From assembly GCA_023249935.1 (NCBI GenBank), contig JAHFBQ010000038.1, positions 1-13,459 of the forward strand: a DNA stretch of 13,459 bases. Reading direction: 5' to 3'. Numbering within the stretch: position 1 is the stretch's first letter; each line of letters starts with the position of its first letter. Source of the stretch: a bacterium. GTDB taxonomy: Bacteria > Babelota > Babeliae > Babelales > RVW-14. Under the pieces are notes generated by a model. It was given only the letters and a program-made list of their open reading frames with translations. It ran no database searches and was not told the origin of the DNA. Positions 7,161 through 13,434 of the stretch are shown here, in pieces. The position numbers were made by a program, and so were the translations under genes.

Positions 7161-8678
7161 CTAAAATTCTGATGCAAACTTTAAATAGATTGTCCAATCT
7201 TTGCCAATGTTATGTGCAGAGATCGTAGTGTCGCCACCAAGGCCAATATCAAGATTAATATTATTGAAGTTCTTAATACGGTAGGTGGTTTCAGATGATA
7301 TTTTGTGTTGAATAACGGTGCCAAGGTGTGCTCGCTCACTATCAAGAAGCGGCAGTACGTCTTGGCTAGCATAGATTTGCTTGAAGCGTTCGGCTTGTTG
7401 AAAATAAAAATCATAGCCATAGCGCAGGTCCCATTTTTTGTATGGGATGTGGAGAATCATGATACCGTTAAAAATACCCCCAGGTTCGATGCTTACGTGA
7501 TAAGGAAAGGGGATGAGGTATTGTTTGGCAAAATCAACAACAAGGCTTTGTGCCAATGCGTCAGTGTTACCAGGAATTCTAGGATCGAGAAGAAGGCTTC
7601 CAGCAGTTAACGTTTTTTTCTGGAGCATGAGCCGTTGTTCATCTGCTGCAAAAAATTTATCAAATGAGGCACGGGTAATAAGTTCAACAAGATTGCTAAA
7701 GAGGTTAATTTTTGATTCAAGGAAAAAGCCAAGACCAAAGTGTCCGCCATTGCCAAGTTCAGGGTTGAGTAGGTAATCGCGTACGGTGAGCAGGCCGTTG
7801 GTAGTGAGGTCGAATACAGTGGCATCATCGGTCAGGGGAGCGTCGCTAGTCTCTGGTAAGAATTTTCTTGTCGAACGGCTTGTTGGAATGATGCATTCCA
7901 AGCCAACATCAGTTTGGATTTTTTTTGCATTGAGTGCATTCAGGCCGATTTTTACGCGGGTATCGCCCATCCCCGCGCGTATTTTGTAGAGATTGCGCTC
8001 ATCATATTGTTGGCTTTCACCAAAAATAAGCTGATTAAGCGCCTTGATTTCATCCTGATCATGTTTATTAAGCCAAAAATTTCGTTCTCCCATCTGCAAA
8101 GATGTGTGAAGCTGTAACAGAAAAGATTTGTGTACCAAGCCAAATTGAAAATACGGTCCGACTTTGCGCTCTTGAATGGTTATTTTTTTAAGGAAGGGGA
8201 GAAGTAACCCGACCTGATCTGGATTGTTGATAGTGAGTGGTGCTGCTGCCAAAAGAGCACCCAGTTGCTGGCTATTAACTTGATCTATATTAAGTAAGTT
8301 GCTACCAGTAAGATGCATTTTTGGGGTCATATTAAAAAATAAATTGCACGAACCGCCGCCATATTCAATAGAAGTTATCTTGCTTGGCATGAGGTAGAGA
8401 ATGTCGCGTCCCTTTTCAGGCTTTGTAGAGATCCAAAGTGGTTCAGTAAGGCCTATTGTTTCAAAAAATGCTCCAAGTTGTCCGGCAGATCCGATACCAA
8501 TTGGTGCACGATTTGCTTCACGTTCTCGTTGTTGTTCATCAAGCCTGTCAATATCGAGATCTAGGTTTTCCATCTCCACATCGAGGTCATCAAAATCATC
8601 GCTATGGGCTAGTGAGGGTTGAGCGAGTGCTAAAAATAATAAAGCACATAATTTTATGAGAGACTTTTTTACTTCCAT
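7161..8678 (-). CDS. Outer-membrane beta-barrel-like protein, 505 aa
   Basis: An exported protein, probably a barrel in the outer membrane. The signal peptide (MEVKKSLIKLCALLFLALAQ, cleavage near PSLA/HS, about residue 24) is followed by a very acidic segment (about 26-48, repeated DD, DLD and EN pairs) and then a Gly-rich and beta-strand-rich body. GMGDTRVKIGL (236-246), IIPTSRST (263-270) and NPELGNGGHFGLG (305-317) match the equivalent block of the protein at 198-2003 in order and spacing, so they are paralogues. The block recalls PF13557-type barrels. The chain ends YLKFASEF, an amphipathic strand with a terminal Phe as recognised by the BAM machinery. An AAAAAGG ribosome-binding site lies just before the ATG. 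It is the first gene of the leftward set, behind the promoter candidate near 8830. The transported substrate is unknown. Confidence 0.75.
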   Translation of the reverse strand: MEVKKSLIKLCALLFLALAQPSLAHSDDFDDLDVEMENLDLDIDRLDEQQREREANRAPIGIGSAGQLGAFFETIGLTEPLWISTKPEKGRDILYLMPSKITSIEYGGGSCNLFFNMTPKMHLTGSNLLNIDQVNSQQLGALLAAAPLTINNPDQVGLLLPFLKKITIQERKVGPYFQFGLVHKSFLLQLHTSLQMGERNFWLNKHDQDEIKALNQLIFGESQQYDERNLYKIRAGMGDTRVKIGLNALNAKKIQTDVGLECIIPTSRSTRKFLPETSDAPLTDDATVFDLTTNGLLTVRDYLLNPELGNGGHFGLGFFLESKINLFSNLVELITRASFDKFFAADEQRLMLQKKTLTAGSLLLDPRIPGNTDALAQSLVVDFAKQYLIPFPYHVSIEPGGIFNGIMILHIPYKKWDLRYGYDFYFQQAERFKQIYASQDVLPLLDSERAHLGTVIQHKISSETTYRIKNFNNINLDIGLGGDTTISAHNIGKDWTIYLKFASEF

Positions 8679-8991
8679 AAGCCTTTTTCTAATGTAATAA
8701 AGAGCTAATTTTGTTTAATAGGTGCTTGTAGCTTGCTGTTGCAGGCCGTTGTAACCGCAATCTTGCATGTGGCACCCGTTTCATTTGGTAAATTTTGTCT
8801 CGCGATCTAGCCCCACAAGTTAAATCAAAAAGGTTATTCGTGTCAAATTTCTTTACTTGGTAAACCCTGGCAGATCGTGTTATTTTCTACTGGATATTTC
8901 TTGTGTGCAGGGCTACACTTTAAACCCTTTGACTGAATGTGATTAGAATAGGAAATGATTGAATTATAGAAAATAATGCAAGGGTTGCTTT
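8679..8991. other. Divergent intergenic region, 313 bp
   Basis: This non-coding stretch separates the leftward envelope and recD2 genes from the rightward kinase and ATP synthase genes. It carries one good leftward promoter candidate (listed separately) and only weak rightward ones: TGGATA at 8891-8896 with TACACT at 8914-8919 (17-bp spacing), and an isolated TTGACT at 8929-8934 with no -10 box at a useful distance. No tRNA-like fold, open reading frame with a start signal, or terminator was seen. The leftward transcript would have a leader of about 130 nt with no recognisable riboswitch. Confidence 0.6.
8819..8846 (-). promoter_or_regulatory. Candidate sigma70-type promoter for the leftward operon
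   Basis: On the minus strand a perfect TTGACA (8846-8841) is followed after 16 bases by TTTAAC (8824-8819), four of six matches to TATAAT. A spacing of 17 gives TTAACT instead. Transcription would start near 8812 and read into the barrel-like gene at 8678. The call rests on consensus matching by eye, and sigma-factor preference in this lineage is not known to me. Confidence 0.4.
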
Positions 8992-9720
8992 ATGAATGTT
9001 GGTGCAGTGAGAAAAATGTTTGTACTGGAAGGCAACATTGGTGCTGGTAAATCGACATTGCTTCGAATGCTTGCAGACCATTTGCCGATTGATGCCATTG
9101 CAGAGCCTACTGATAAATGGCAAAAAATTGGGGCGGCAGGCAATTTATTGGATCTCTTTTATAAGGATACGCCTCGCTGGGCGTATACGTTTCAGTCGTA
9201 TGCTTTTGTGAGTCGGGTTCAAACAATTCTTGAGCATCAGCAGGCTACTGCTAGTGGTATGACACAGGTTCTAGAACGCTCTGTGTATTGTGATCGCTTC
9301 TGTTTTGCTAAAAACTGTTATGAAGCAGGTCTTATGTCCGGTCTTGAGTGGCAAATTTATCAAGAATGGTTTTCGTGGCTTGTTGAGCATTATACCCAAA
9401 AACCGTCCGGTTTTATCTATCTTAAGACCTCGCCGCGAGTCTGTTTTGAGCGTCTTGTGAAGCGAGGACGGTCTGAAGAGGCAGCTATTCCGTTGGAATA
9501 TCTTATTTCATTACACAAGAAGCATGAAGATTGGCTTGTACACAAGCTTGATGTGACCAATTATTTAAAAGATGTGCCTGTGTTGATTCTTGATTGTGAT
9601 GAAGATTTTGAACAGGACAGAACTCGACGTGCATTGTTTATAGAACAGGTAGCTCAATTTATTGGAGTAAGTGCTAATCAACCAGCGTCGAGTCTTGGGC
9701 AGCAGGTTGCTAATTTGTAA
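8992..9720 (+). CDS. Deoxynucleoside kinase, dCK/dGK type
   Basis: Phosphorylates deoxynucleosides to monophosphates for nucleotide salvage; 242 aa, the usual family length. P-loop GNIGAGKS (14-21). Residues matching the human dCK/dGK active site are visible: Glu38 in EPTDKW, Tyr57 in LFYKDTPRW, Gln68 in FQSYAFVSR, Arg75, ERS at 95-97, Asp101 in VYCDR, and a lid RGRSEE (158-163). Arg75 and Asp101 sit where human dCK has Arg104 and Asp133; these residues differ in thymidine-accepting TK2-type kinases, so purine or cytidine deoxynucleosides are the likelier substrates. The stretches GLEWQIYQEWFSWL, IPLEYL.SLHKKHEDWLVHK and DVPVLILDCDEDF read much like the animal enzymes. AAGGG lies seven bases before the ATG; Met9 is a second possible start but has no better signal. 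It lies upstream of the ATP synthase genes on the same strand, with a separate promoter candidate between them. Confidence 0.92.
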   Translation: MNVGAVRKMFVLEGNIGAGKSTLLRMLADHLPIDAIAEPTDKWQKIGAAGNLLDLFYKDTPRWAYTFQSYAFVSRVQTILEHQQATASGMTQVLERSVYCDRFCFAKNCYEAGLMSGLEWQIYQEWFSWLVEHYTQKPSGFIYLKTSPRVCFERLVKRGRSEEAAIPLEYLISLHKKHEDWLVHKLDVTNYLKDVPVLILDCDEDFEQDRTRRALFIEQVAQFIGVSANQPASSLGQQVANL

Positions 9721-9741
9721 TCGATTAGCGGCTGGTTTGCG

Positions 9742-9771
9742 TTGACAAAGCCTTTAGAGTAACTACATACT
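9742..9771 (+). promoter_or_regulatory. Candidate promoter for the ATP synthase cluster
   Basis: A perfect TTGACA (9742-9747) is followed after 18 bases by CATACT (9766-9771), four of six matches to TATAAT; TACATA at 9764 with 16-base spacing is an alternative. It lies in the 117-bp gap between the kinase and atpE. No terminator is visible after the kinase, so read-through from the kinase gene is also possible. Confidence 0.4.
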
Positions 9772-9837
9772 AGGGTTTAAGGTTGCTGGTAGAGATTTCT
9801 GCTCTCGCACAAATAGGCACAAACGAAGAGGAATGGT

Positions 9838-10077
9838 ATGGCAGACGTAGAATGGGTAAAAGTTGCTGCGTACATTGCAGCAGGGCTCTGTATGGGTATT
9901 GGATCTCTAGGTCCTTCGATCGGGCAGGGATTTATTGGTGGCAAGGCGTGCGAAAGTCTTGGTAAAAAGCCTGAAGCATATGATCAGATATTTCGCATGA
10001 TGATGATGTCCTTGGCATTTGTGGAGTCGACGGCGATATACGCTCTGCTTATTTCGATCCTATTGTGGCTTAAGTAG
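9838..10077 (+). CDS. atpE: F-type ATP synthase subunit c, Na+-type
   Basis: The membrane rotor-ring subunit of the F0 motor, 79 aa, two transmembrane helices (about 7-32 and 52-77) joined by the polar loop GKKPEA. The essential carboxylate is Glu63 in helix 2. Gln30 in helix 1 (IGQG), Val62, Glu63, Ser64, Thr65 and Tyr68 (VESTAIY) match Gln32, Val63 region, Glu65, Ser66, Thr67 and Tyr70 of the Ilyobacter tartaricus Na+ ring, so the complete Na+ ligand set is present. The helix-1 glycine pattern is partly replaced by serine (Ser23, Ser27). The start is set by GAGGA five bases upstream of the ATG. The gene ends with TAG directly followed by TAA. In most bacteria subunit a precedes c, but here the kinase does. 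The b-type gene follows after 14 bp. Confidence 0.95.
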   Translation: MADVEWVKVAAYIAAGLCMGIGSLGPSIGQGFIGGKACESLGKKPEAYDQIFRMMMMSLAFVESTAIYALLISILLWLK

Positions 10078-10091
10078 TAAGTCGAGGAGCC

Positions 10092-10451
10092 ATGGAAATT
10101 AATTTGACCTTTTGTGTACAGGTCATTAATTTTCTCTTATTTTATCACGGCATTTCCTACTTTTTTCTCAAGCCTTTTGTAAAGTTTATCCAGATGAAAG
10201 CTGCTTCCCGTGAACAGATGCTGGAAGATTTTGCTAACAAAGAGCTTCAGCTAAAAAAATTGGTACATGATCGTGTGGAGTTGGTTCAGCGATTTAAATC
10301 GATGCTTAAAGATCGATATAAGTTGCCGAGTGTGCCAGTGGTTGATGTTGCGGTAGAAAAATCTCCGCCAGTGGTAACAGAGCAACAACGAGCAGAAATG
10401 ACGGTCCAATTGTCGGCTCACTTCGCTGCGGAGATCAAAAATGCATATTGA
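10092..10451 (+). CDS. atpF: F-type ATP synthase b-type stalk subunit (short)
   Basis: A peripheral stalk subunit that anchors F1 to F0. 119 aa, shorter than the usual 155-170. The N-terminus INLTFCVQVINFLLFYH runs into a single membrane helix (about 6-27) ending FFLKPFVKFIQ, which is the characteristic b/b' pattern (TF..Q..NFL, then F.KP). A charged helix follows (about 36-77). A Pro-rich stretch with Pro79, Pro82, Pro92 and Pro93 interrupts the coiled coil, which is odd for a stalk, and a short helix closes the protein (about 96-118). GAGGAG lies two bases before the ATG. It overlaps the next b-like gene by 11 bp. Position between c and delta supports the call. Whether it is b or b' cannot be decided. 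Confidence 0.85.
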   Translation: MEINLTFCVQVINFLLFYHGISYFFLKPFVKFIQMKAASREQMLEDFANKELQLKKLVHDRVELVQRFKSMLKDRYKLPSVPVVDVAVEKSPPVVTEQQRAEMTVQLSAHFAAEIKNAY

Positions 10452-10926
10452 TCTGAATATAACGAGTATTCTTTTTCGAGGGACGTTGTTCTGTCTCTTT
10501 GCATATAAAATTTACCAACTTTTTATCAAAGAAAAATTGCGTGTCTATCTCGATCGCGAGTTGCAGGCGACGCGGAATGAACAGGTTGAGTTGGTAGAAA
10601 AAGATACATTGTTGTTATCTACGCGTAAGCGTCTTGAAGGTCAGTTGAGTGTCCAAAAGCAGCTCTTTGTTGCACTAGAGAAGAAATATGCGCAATTCGT
10701 AGAGGCTGAACGTGAGCTTTATGCTGAGCGTGAAAAAGAGACTGTGTTGCGAATTACATCTATTATAGCGAAGCGTGAGCAGCAGCAGCAGCACCTATCG
10801 CAGCTTGTAGCCTTGCGTGCTGTTGTGCCAGAGGTTGTTAACAATGCTCGACGAGACCTTATTGTGCACTATGATGACAAGCGAGGTGGTAAAGTTCTTT
10901 CAGATTATTTAAAGACGTTGGCGTGA
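10441..10926 (+). CDS. Second ATP synthase b-type stalk subunit
   Basis: A 161-aa protein with one N-terminal membrane helix (about 8-28, ILFRGTLFCLFAYKIYQLFI) and then a long charged helix (about 31-125) rich in Glu, Lys, Arg, Leu and Gln, including four Gln in a row at 114-117, ending in a polar tail. The topology and length fit a b or b' subunit, and the location between the first b-type gene and delta supports it. Sequence motifs of the b family are weak, so the call leans on position and architecture. GGAG lies seven bases before the ATG inside the preceding gene, and the 11-bp overlap suggests coupled translation. The next gene starts after one base. With its neighbour it would form a b/b' heterodimer, as in cyanobacteria and some proteobacteria. 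Confidence 0.75.
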   Translation: MHIDLNITSILFRGTLFCLFAYKIYQLFIKEKLRVYLDRELQATRNEQVELVEKDTLLLSTRKRLEGQLSVQKQLFVALEKKYAQFVEAERELYAEREKETVLRITSIIAKREQQQQHLSQLVALRAVVPEVVNNARRDLIVHYDDKRGGKVLSDYLKTLA

Positions 10927-10927
10927 T

Positions 10928-11482
10928 ATGGATATTAGTCAAAAAATAATAGCCAGAAAATATGCTAAGGCGTTTCTGAATCTCTATTTTGATGCATTGA
11001 CCGAGCAGCACATTGATGCAATGTCTAAATTTTATTTGTTCTTACGCGAAAATCGCGGAATCCTGTGTTATCTTAATCTTCCAGGACTTAATGAGCAGGT
11101 GTGGAAAGATTTCCTTACAGAGCTTTATGCAAGATTTGTATTGCCACAGCATCTACCAAAACTGATTCAGGTATTGATTAGTCGGCGACGTGTGGAATTA
11201 TTACCTGCAGTTGTTGTAGCAATTTTGCAGGAATTTTGGCGACGTAAACATGTGATGCACTTTGAGGTGACAAGTTCACAGGAGCTCTCGTTGTCTGAGC
11301 AGGCTATGACTAATGCATTTCTGGCAAAAAAAACGGGAGCAGAGATCAAGGCGACGTTTGCAATAGATGCTACGCTTATTTGTGGTATTAAGATGCGATC
11401 TGATAGTTACATGTTCGAGCATTCTATTGCTCGTGAATTGAAAAAATTTGAGGAATCATTACTTCAGCGAGTGCGGTTATGA
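10928..11482 (+). CDS. atpH: F-type ATP synthase subunit delta
   Basis: The delta (OSCP) subunit, joining the peripheral stalk to the top of F1. 184 aa, normal length. The N-terminal helical domain begins ISQKIIARKYAKAFLNLY, the usual ARxYAxAL-type signature. The middle contains LISRRRVELLPAVV, matching the conserved LxxxxRxxLLPxI segment. The C-terminal domain has IDATLICGIKMRSDSYMFEHSI, the equivalent of the usual VDPSLIGGxxxxxGDxxxDxSV motif with a Cys in it, then ARELKKFEESLL. It starts one base after the previous stop without a clear ribosome-binding site and overlaps atpA by four bases (ATGA), so translation is likely coupled through the cluster. Confidence 0.9.
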   Translation: MDISQKIIARKYAKAFLNLYFDALTEQHIDAMSKFYLFLRENRGILCYLNLPGLNEQVWKDFLTELYARFVLPQHLPKLIQVLISRRRVELLPAVVVAILQEFWRRKHVMHFEVTSSQELSLSEQAMTNAFLAKKTGAEIKATFAIDATLICGIKMRSDSYMFEHSIARELKKFEESLLQRVRL

Positions 11483-12987
11483 AGGGAAAAGAACTGGACG
11501 TTGTTTCATTGCTAGAAAAAACACTGCTTATGCAATCTCAAGAAAGCTTGGAAGAGATTGGTACTGTTGTCAAAATTGGTGACGGCATATGTAGCGTGTA
11601 TGGATTACAGAAAGCTGTTTTTGGCGAAGTGGTTGCTTTTGACAAAGGTGGTAAAGGGCTTGTTCTTGATTTGGATGAAGATTTTGTCTCGGTAGTGTTG
11701 CTTGAAGGGTTTACCAATGTGGTTGAACTTGATGTAGTGCGCCGTACAGGACACGTTTTTTCAATCCCAGTTGGAGATTGTTTATTGGGCCGTGTTATCA
11801 ATGCATCAGGAGTTCCCGTTGATGCGTTGGGAAATCTAGATACTACCGAGAGTCTAGCGATTGAACAAAATGTTGCAGGTATTTCCGAGCGACAGCCTAT
11901 TAACCGTTCTCTTGAAACAGGTACCGTTGTAATAGATAGTTTATTTCCGATAGGAAAAGGGCAGCGAGAGCTTCTTGTTGGTAATCGTGGCACGGGAAAG
12001 ACAGCTGTTGCCATTAATGCTATCTTACACCAAAAAGGTAAAAACGTTGTTTGTATCTATGTTTCTATTGGTCATAAACAATCATCGACGGCAAAAATTA
12101 TTCATCGTCTCGACATGGAAGGTGCGCTTGCTTATTCGGTGGTGATTAACGCTGATGCAAAAGAGCCAGCCTTAAACCAGTTTCTTGCACCATATGCAGG
12201 TTGTACGATCGGTGAGTATTTTATGCGTAAGGGGCGGGACGTGCTCATCGTGTATGATGATTTGAGTGCGCACGCAATTGCCTATCGTGAGTTATCTTTG
12301 TTGCTGCGTCGTCCACCGGGACGAGAGGCGTTTCCAGGGGACATCTTTTTTATTCATGCAAAACTTCTAGAACGTGCTGGACGATTGTCAGTCCCCTTGG
12401 GTGGTGGATCGCTCACGGCATTACCAATCATCCAGACGCAAGGTGATGATATTTCTGCCTATATCCCAACCAATTTAATTTCGATTACCGATGGACAAAT
12501 ATTTTTAGATGCTGGGTTATTTAAAGGGGGCATAAAGCCAGGGGTAAACGTCGGGCTTTCAGTTTCGCGAGTTGGAAGTTCTGCGCAGACTAAAGCTATG
12601 AGACGTGTTGCCGGTATGTTACGGCTTGAGCTTGCTCAGTATCATGAGCTTCTGGCATTTGCGCAATTTGGTTCTGAATTAGATAAGGCAAGTCAGCGAG
12701 CACTTGATCGAGGCAAGCGAGCGATTGAAATACTTAAGCAGGATGAAGGTGATACCTATTCATTTGTTGATCAAGTCATCTTCCTAACGCTACTTAAAGA
12801 AAATTATCTGGATAAGCTTGAGCTCTTGTATATCAAACAGTTTACGGTGGAATGTGCGAGTTACGTTCGAGGTGCTCATAAAGAGCTGTACGACCGTATT
12901 TTTCGGCAGGAAGACATTTCATCAGATGATCTTGTGTTGCTGAAAAAAGCAGCAGATGAATTTGCGCTCATTTTTAGTCCCGCATAA
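11479..12987 (+). CDS. atpA: F-type ATP synthase subunit alpha
   Basis: The non-catalytic nucleotide-binding subunit of F1, 502 aa, normal length. N-terminal beta-barrel (about 25-95), nucleotide-binding domain (about 96-375) and C-terminal helical domain (about 380-500). The conserved VIDSLFPIGKGQREL (151-165) leads into the P-loop GNRGTGKT (168-175); most alpha subunits have GDRQTGKT, so Asp is Asn and Gln is Gly here. VYDDLSAHAIAYRELSLLLR (258-277) and RRPPGREAFPGDIF (277-290) are intact, as is SVSRVGSSAQ (361-370) with the Arg364 that reaches into the catalytic site of beta. The partner beta, gamma and epsilon genes do not follow. Start and stop overlap the neighbours (4 bp with atpH, 32 bp with the lipoprotein gene). 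Confidence 0.97.
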   Translation: MKGKELDVVSLLEKTLLMQSQESLEEIGTVVKIGDGICSVYGLQKAVFGEVVAFDKGGKGLVLDLDEDFVSVVLLEGFTNVVELDVVRRTGHVFSIPVGDCLLGRVINASGVPVDALGNLDTTESLAIEQNVAGISERQPINRSLETGTVVIDSLFPIGKGQRELLVGNRGTGKTAVAINAILHQKGKNVVCIYVSIGHKQSSTAKIIHRLDMEGALAYSVVINADAKEPALNQFLAPYAGCTIGEYFMRKGRDVLIVYDDLSAHAIAYRELSLLLRRPPGREAFPGDIFFIHAKLLERAGRLSVPLGGGSLTALPIIQTQGDDISAYIPTNLISITDGQIFLDAGLFKGGIKPGVNVGLSVSRVGSSAQTKAMRRVAGMLRLELAQYHELLAFAQFGSELDKASQRALDRGKRAIEILKQDEGDTYSFVDQVIFLTLLKENYLDKLELLYIKQFTVECASYVRGAHKELYDRIFRQEDISSDDLVLLKKAADEFALIFSPA

Positions 12988-13426
12988 AAAACTTTTGTTG
13001 CTGGCATGGCTAGCACTTACCGTGTTTGCGGCCTGTGCTCGTAAAAATAGACGAGTATATGATTTTCGTCCTGCGCAGTCGGCTCCTATGCAACGTGTGA
13101 CGTTGCCCTATCTTAAAAAACTTGATGCTGCATATGATAAAGAACTTGGGCAGTATGTTTTAGCTTGGCAACCGTTGTCTCTCTGGGATGTGCCGACTGG
13201 GCTTCGTTTCCTTGGATATAATATCTATCAGGGTACTGAGATGTGCCTATTTCCTCGACAACCATTTTTGCAAGTGCCTCCAGGTGTGTACTCAAGTGGT
13301 GTGTCTTCTATGCAAGTTTGCATATCACATCATTGCTCGTTTGCTATTGCCCCAGTTTTCTATGATCAAGAAGGGCGAGAAATTATCGGCTTGATGACCG
13401 TAAAGAAGATCAAGAAAATAAGTTAA
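12956..13426 (+). CDS. Probable lipoprotein with FnIII-like body
   Basis: A 156-aa protein whose gene overlaps atpA by 32 bp in another frame. The N-terminus has basic residues, a hydrophobic core LLLLAWLALTVFAA, then Cys27 followed by ARKNRR. The lipobox FAAC is acceptable but has Phe instead of Leu at -3, so lipidation and anchoring in a membrane are likely rather than certain. The body has the strand rhythm of a fibronectin type III domain: YVLAWQPLS, FLGYNIYQG, FAIAPVFYDQEGREIIG. Four further Cys occur in the body (about 97, 122, 127), which could form disulfides. No strong ribosome-binding site precedes the ATG, so translation may depend on that of atpA. The gene occupies the place where atpG is usually found, but shows no gamma-subunit feature. 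Whether it works with the ATP synthase is unknown. Confidence 0.7.
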   Translation: MNLRSFLVPHKKLLLLAWLALTVFAACARKNRRVYDFRPAQSAPMQRVTLPYLKKLDAAYDKELGQYVLAWQPLSLWDVPTGLRFLGYNIYQGTEMCLFPRQPFLQVPPGVYSSGVSSMQVCISHHCSFAIAPVFYDQEGREIIGLMTVKKIKKIS

Positions 13427-13434
13427 AAAAAATC

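Noticed and set aside
8929..8934. TTGACT as the -35 box of the kinase promoter
   Set aside because: No sequence close to TATAAT occurs 16-18 bases downstream; TAGAAT at 8944 is only nine bases away.
11538..12014. A 158-codon open frame on the minus strand inside atpA
   Set aside because: It lies antisense to the strongly conserved P-loop region of atpA, its product is rich in Ser/Thr/Pro without any domain, and it is fully explained by the codon bias of atpA.
12956..13426. The gene after atpA considered as a diverged atpG (gamma)
   Set aside because: It is about half the length of gamma, has a signal peptide with Cys and beta-strand pattern, and lacks the N- and C-terminal coiled-coil helices of gamma.
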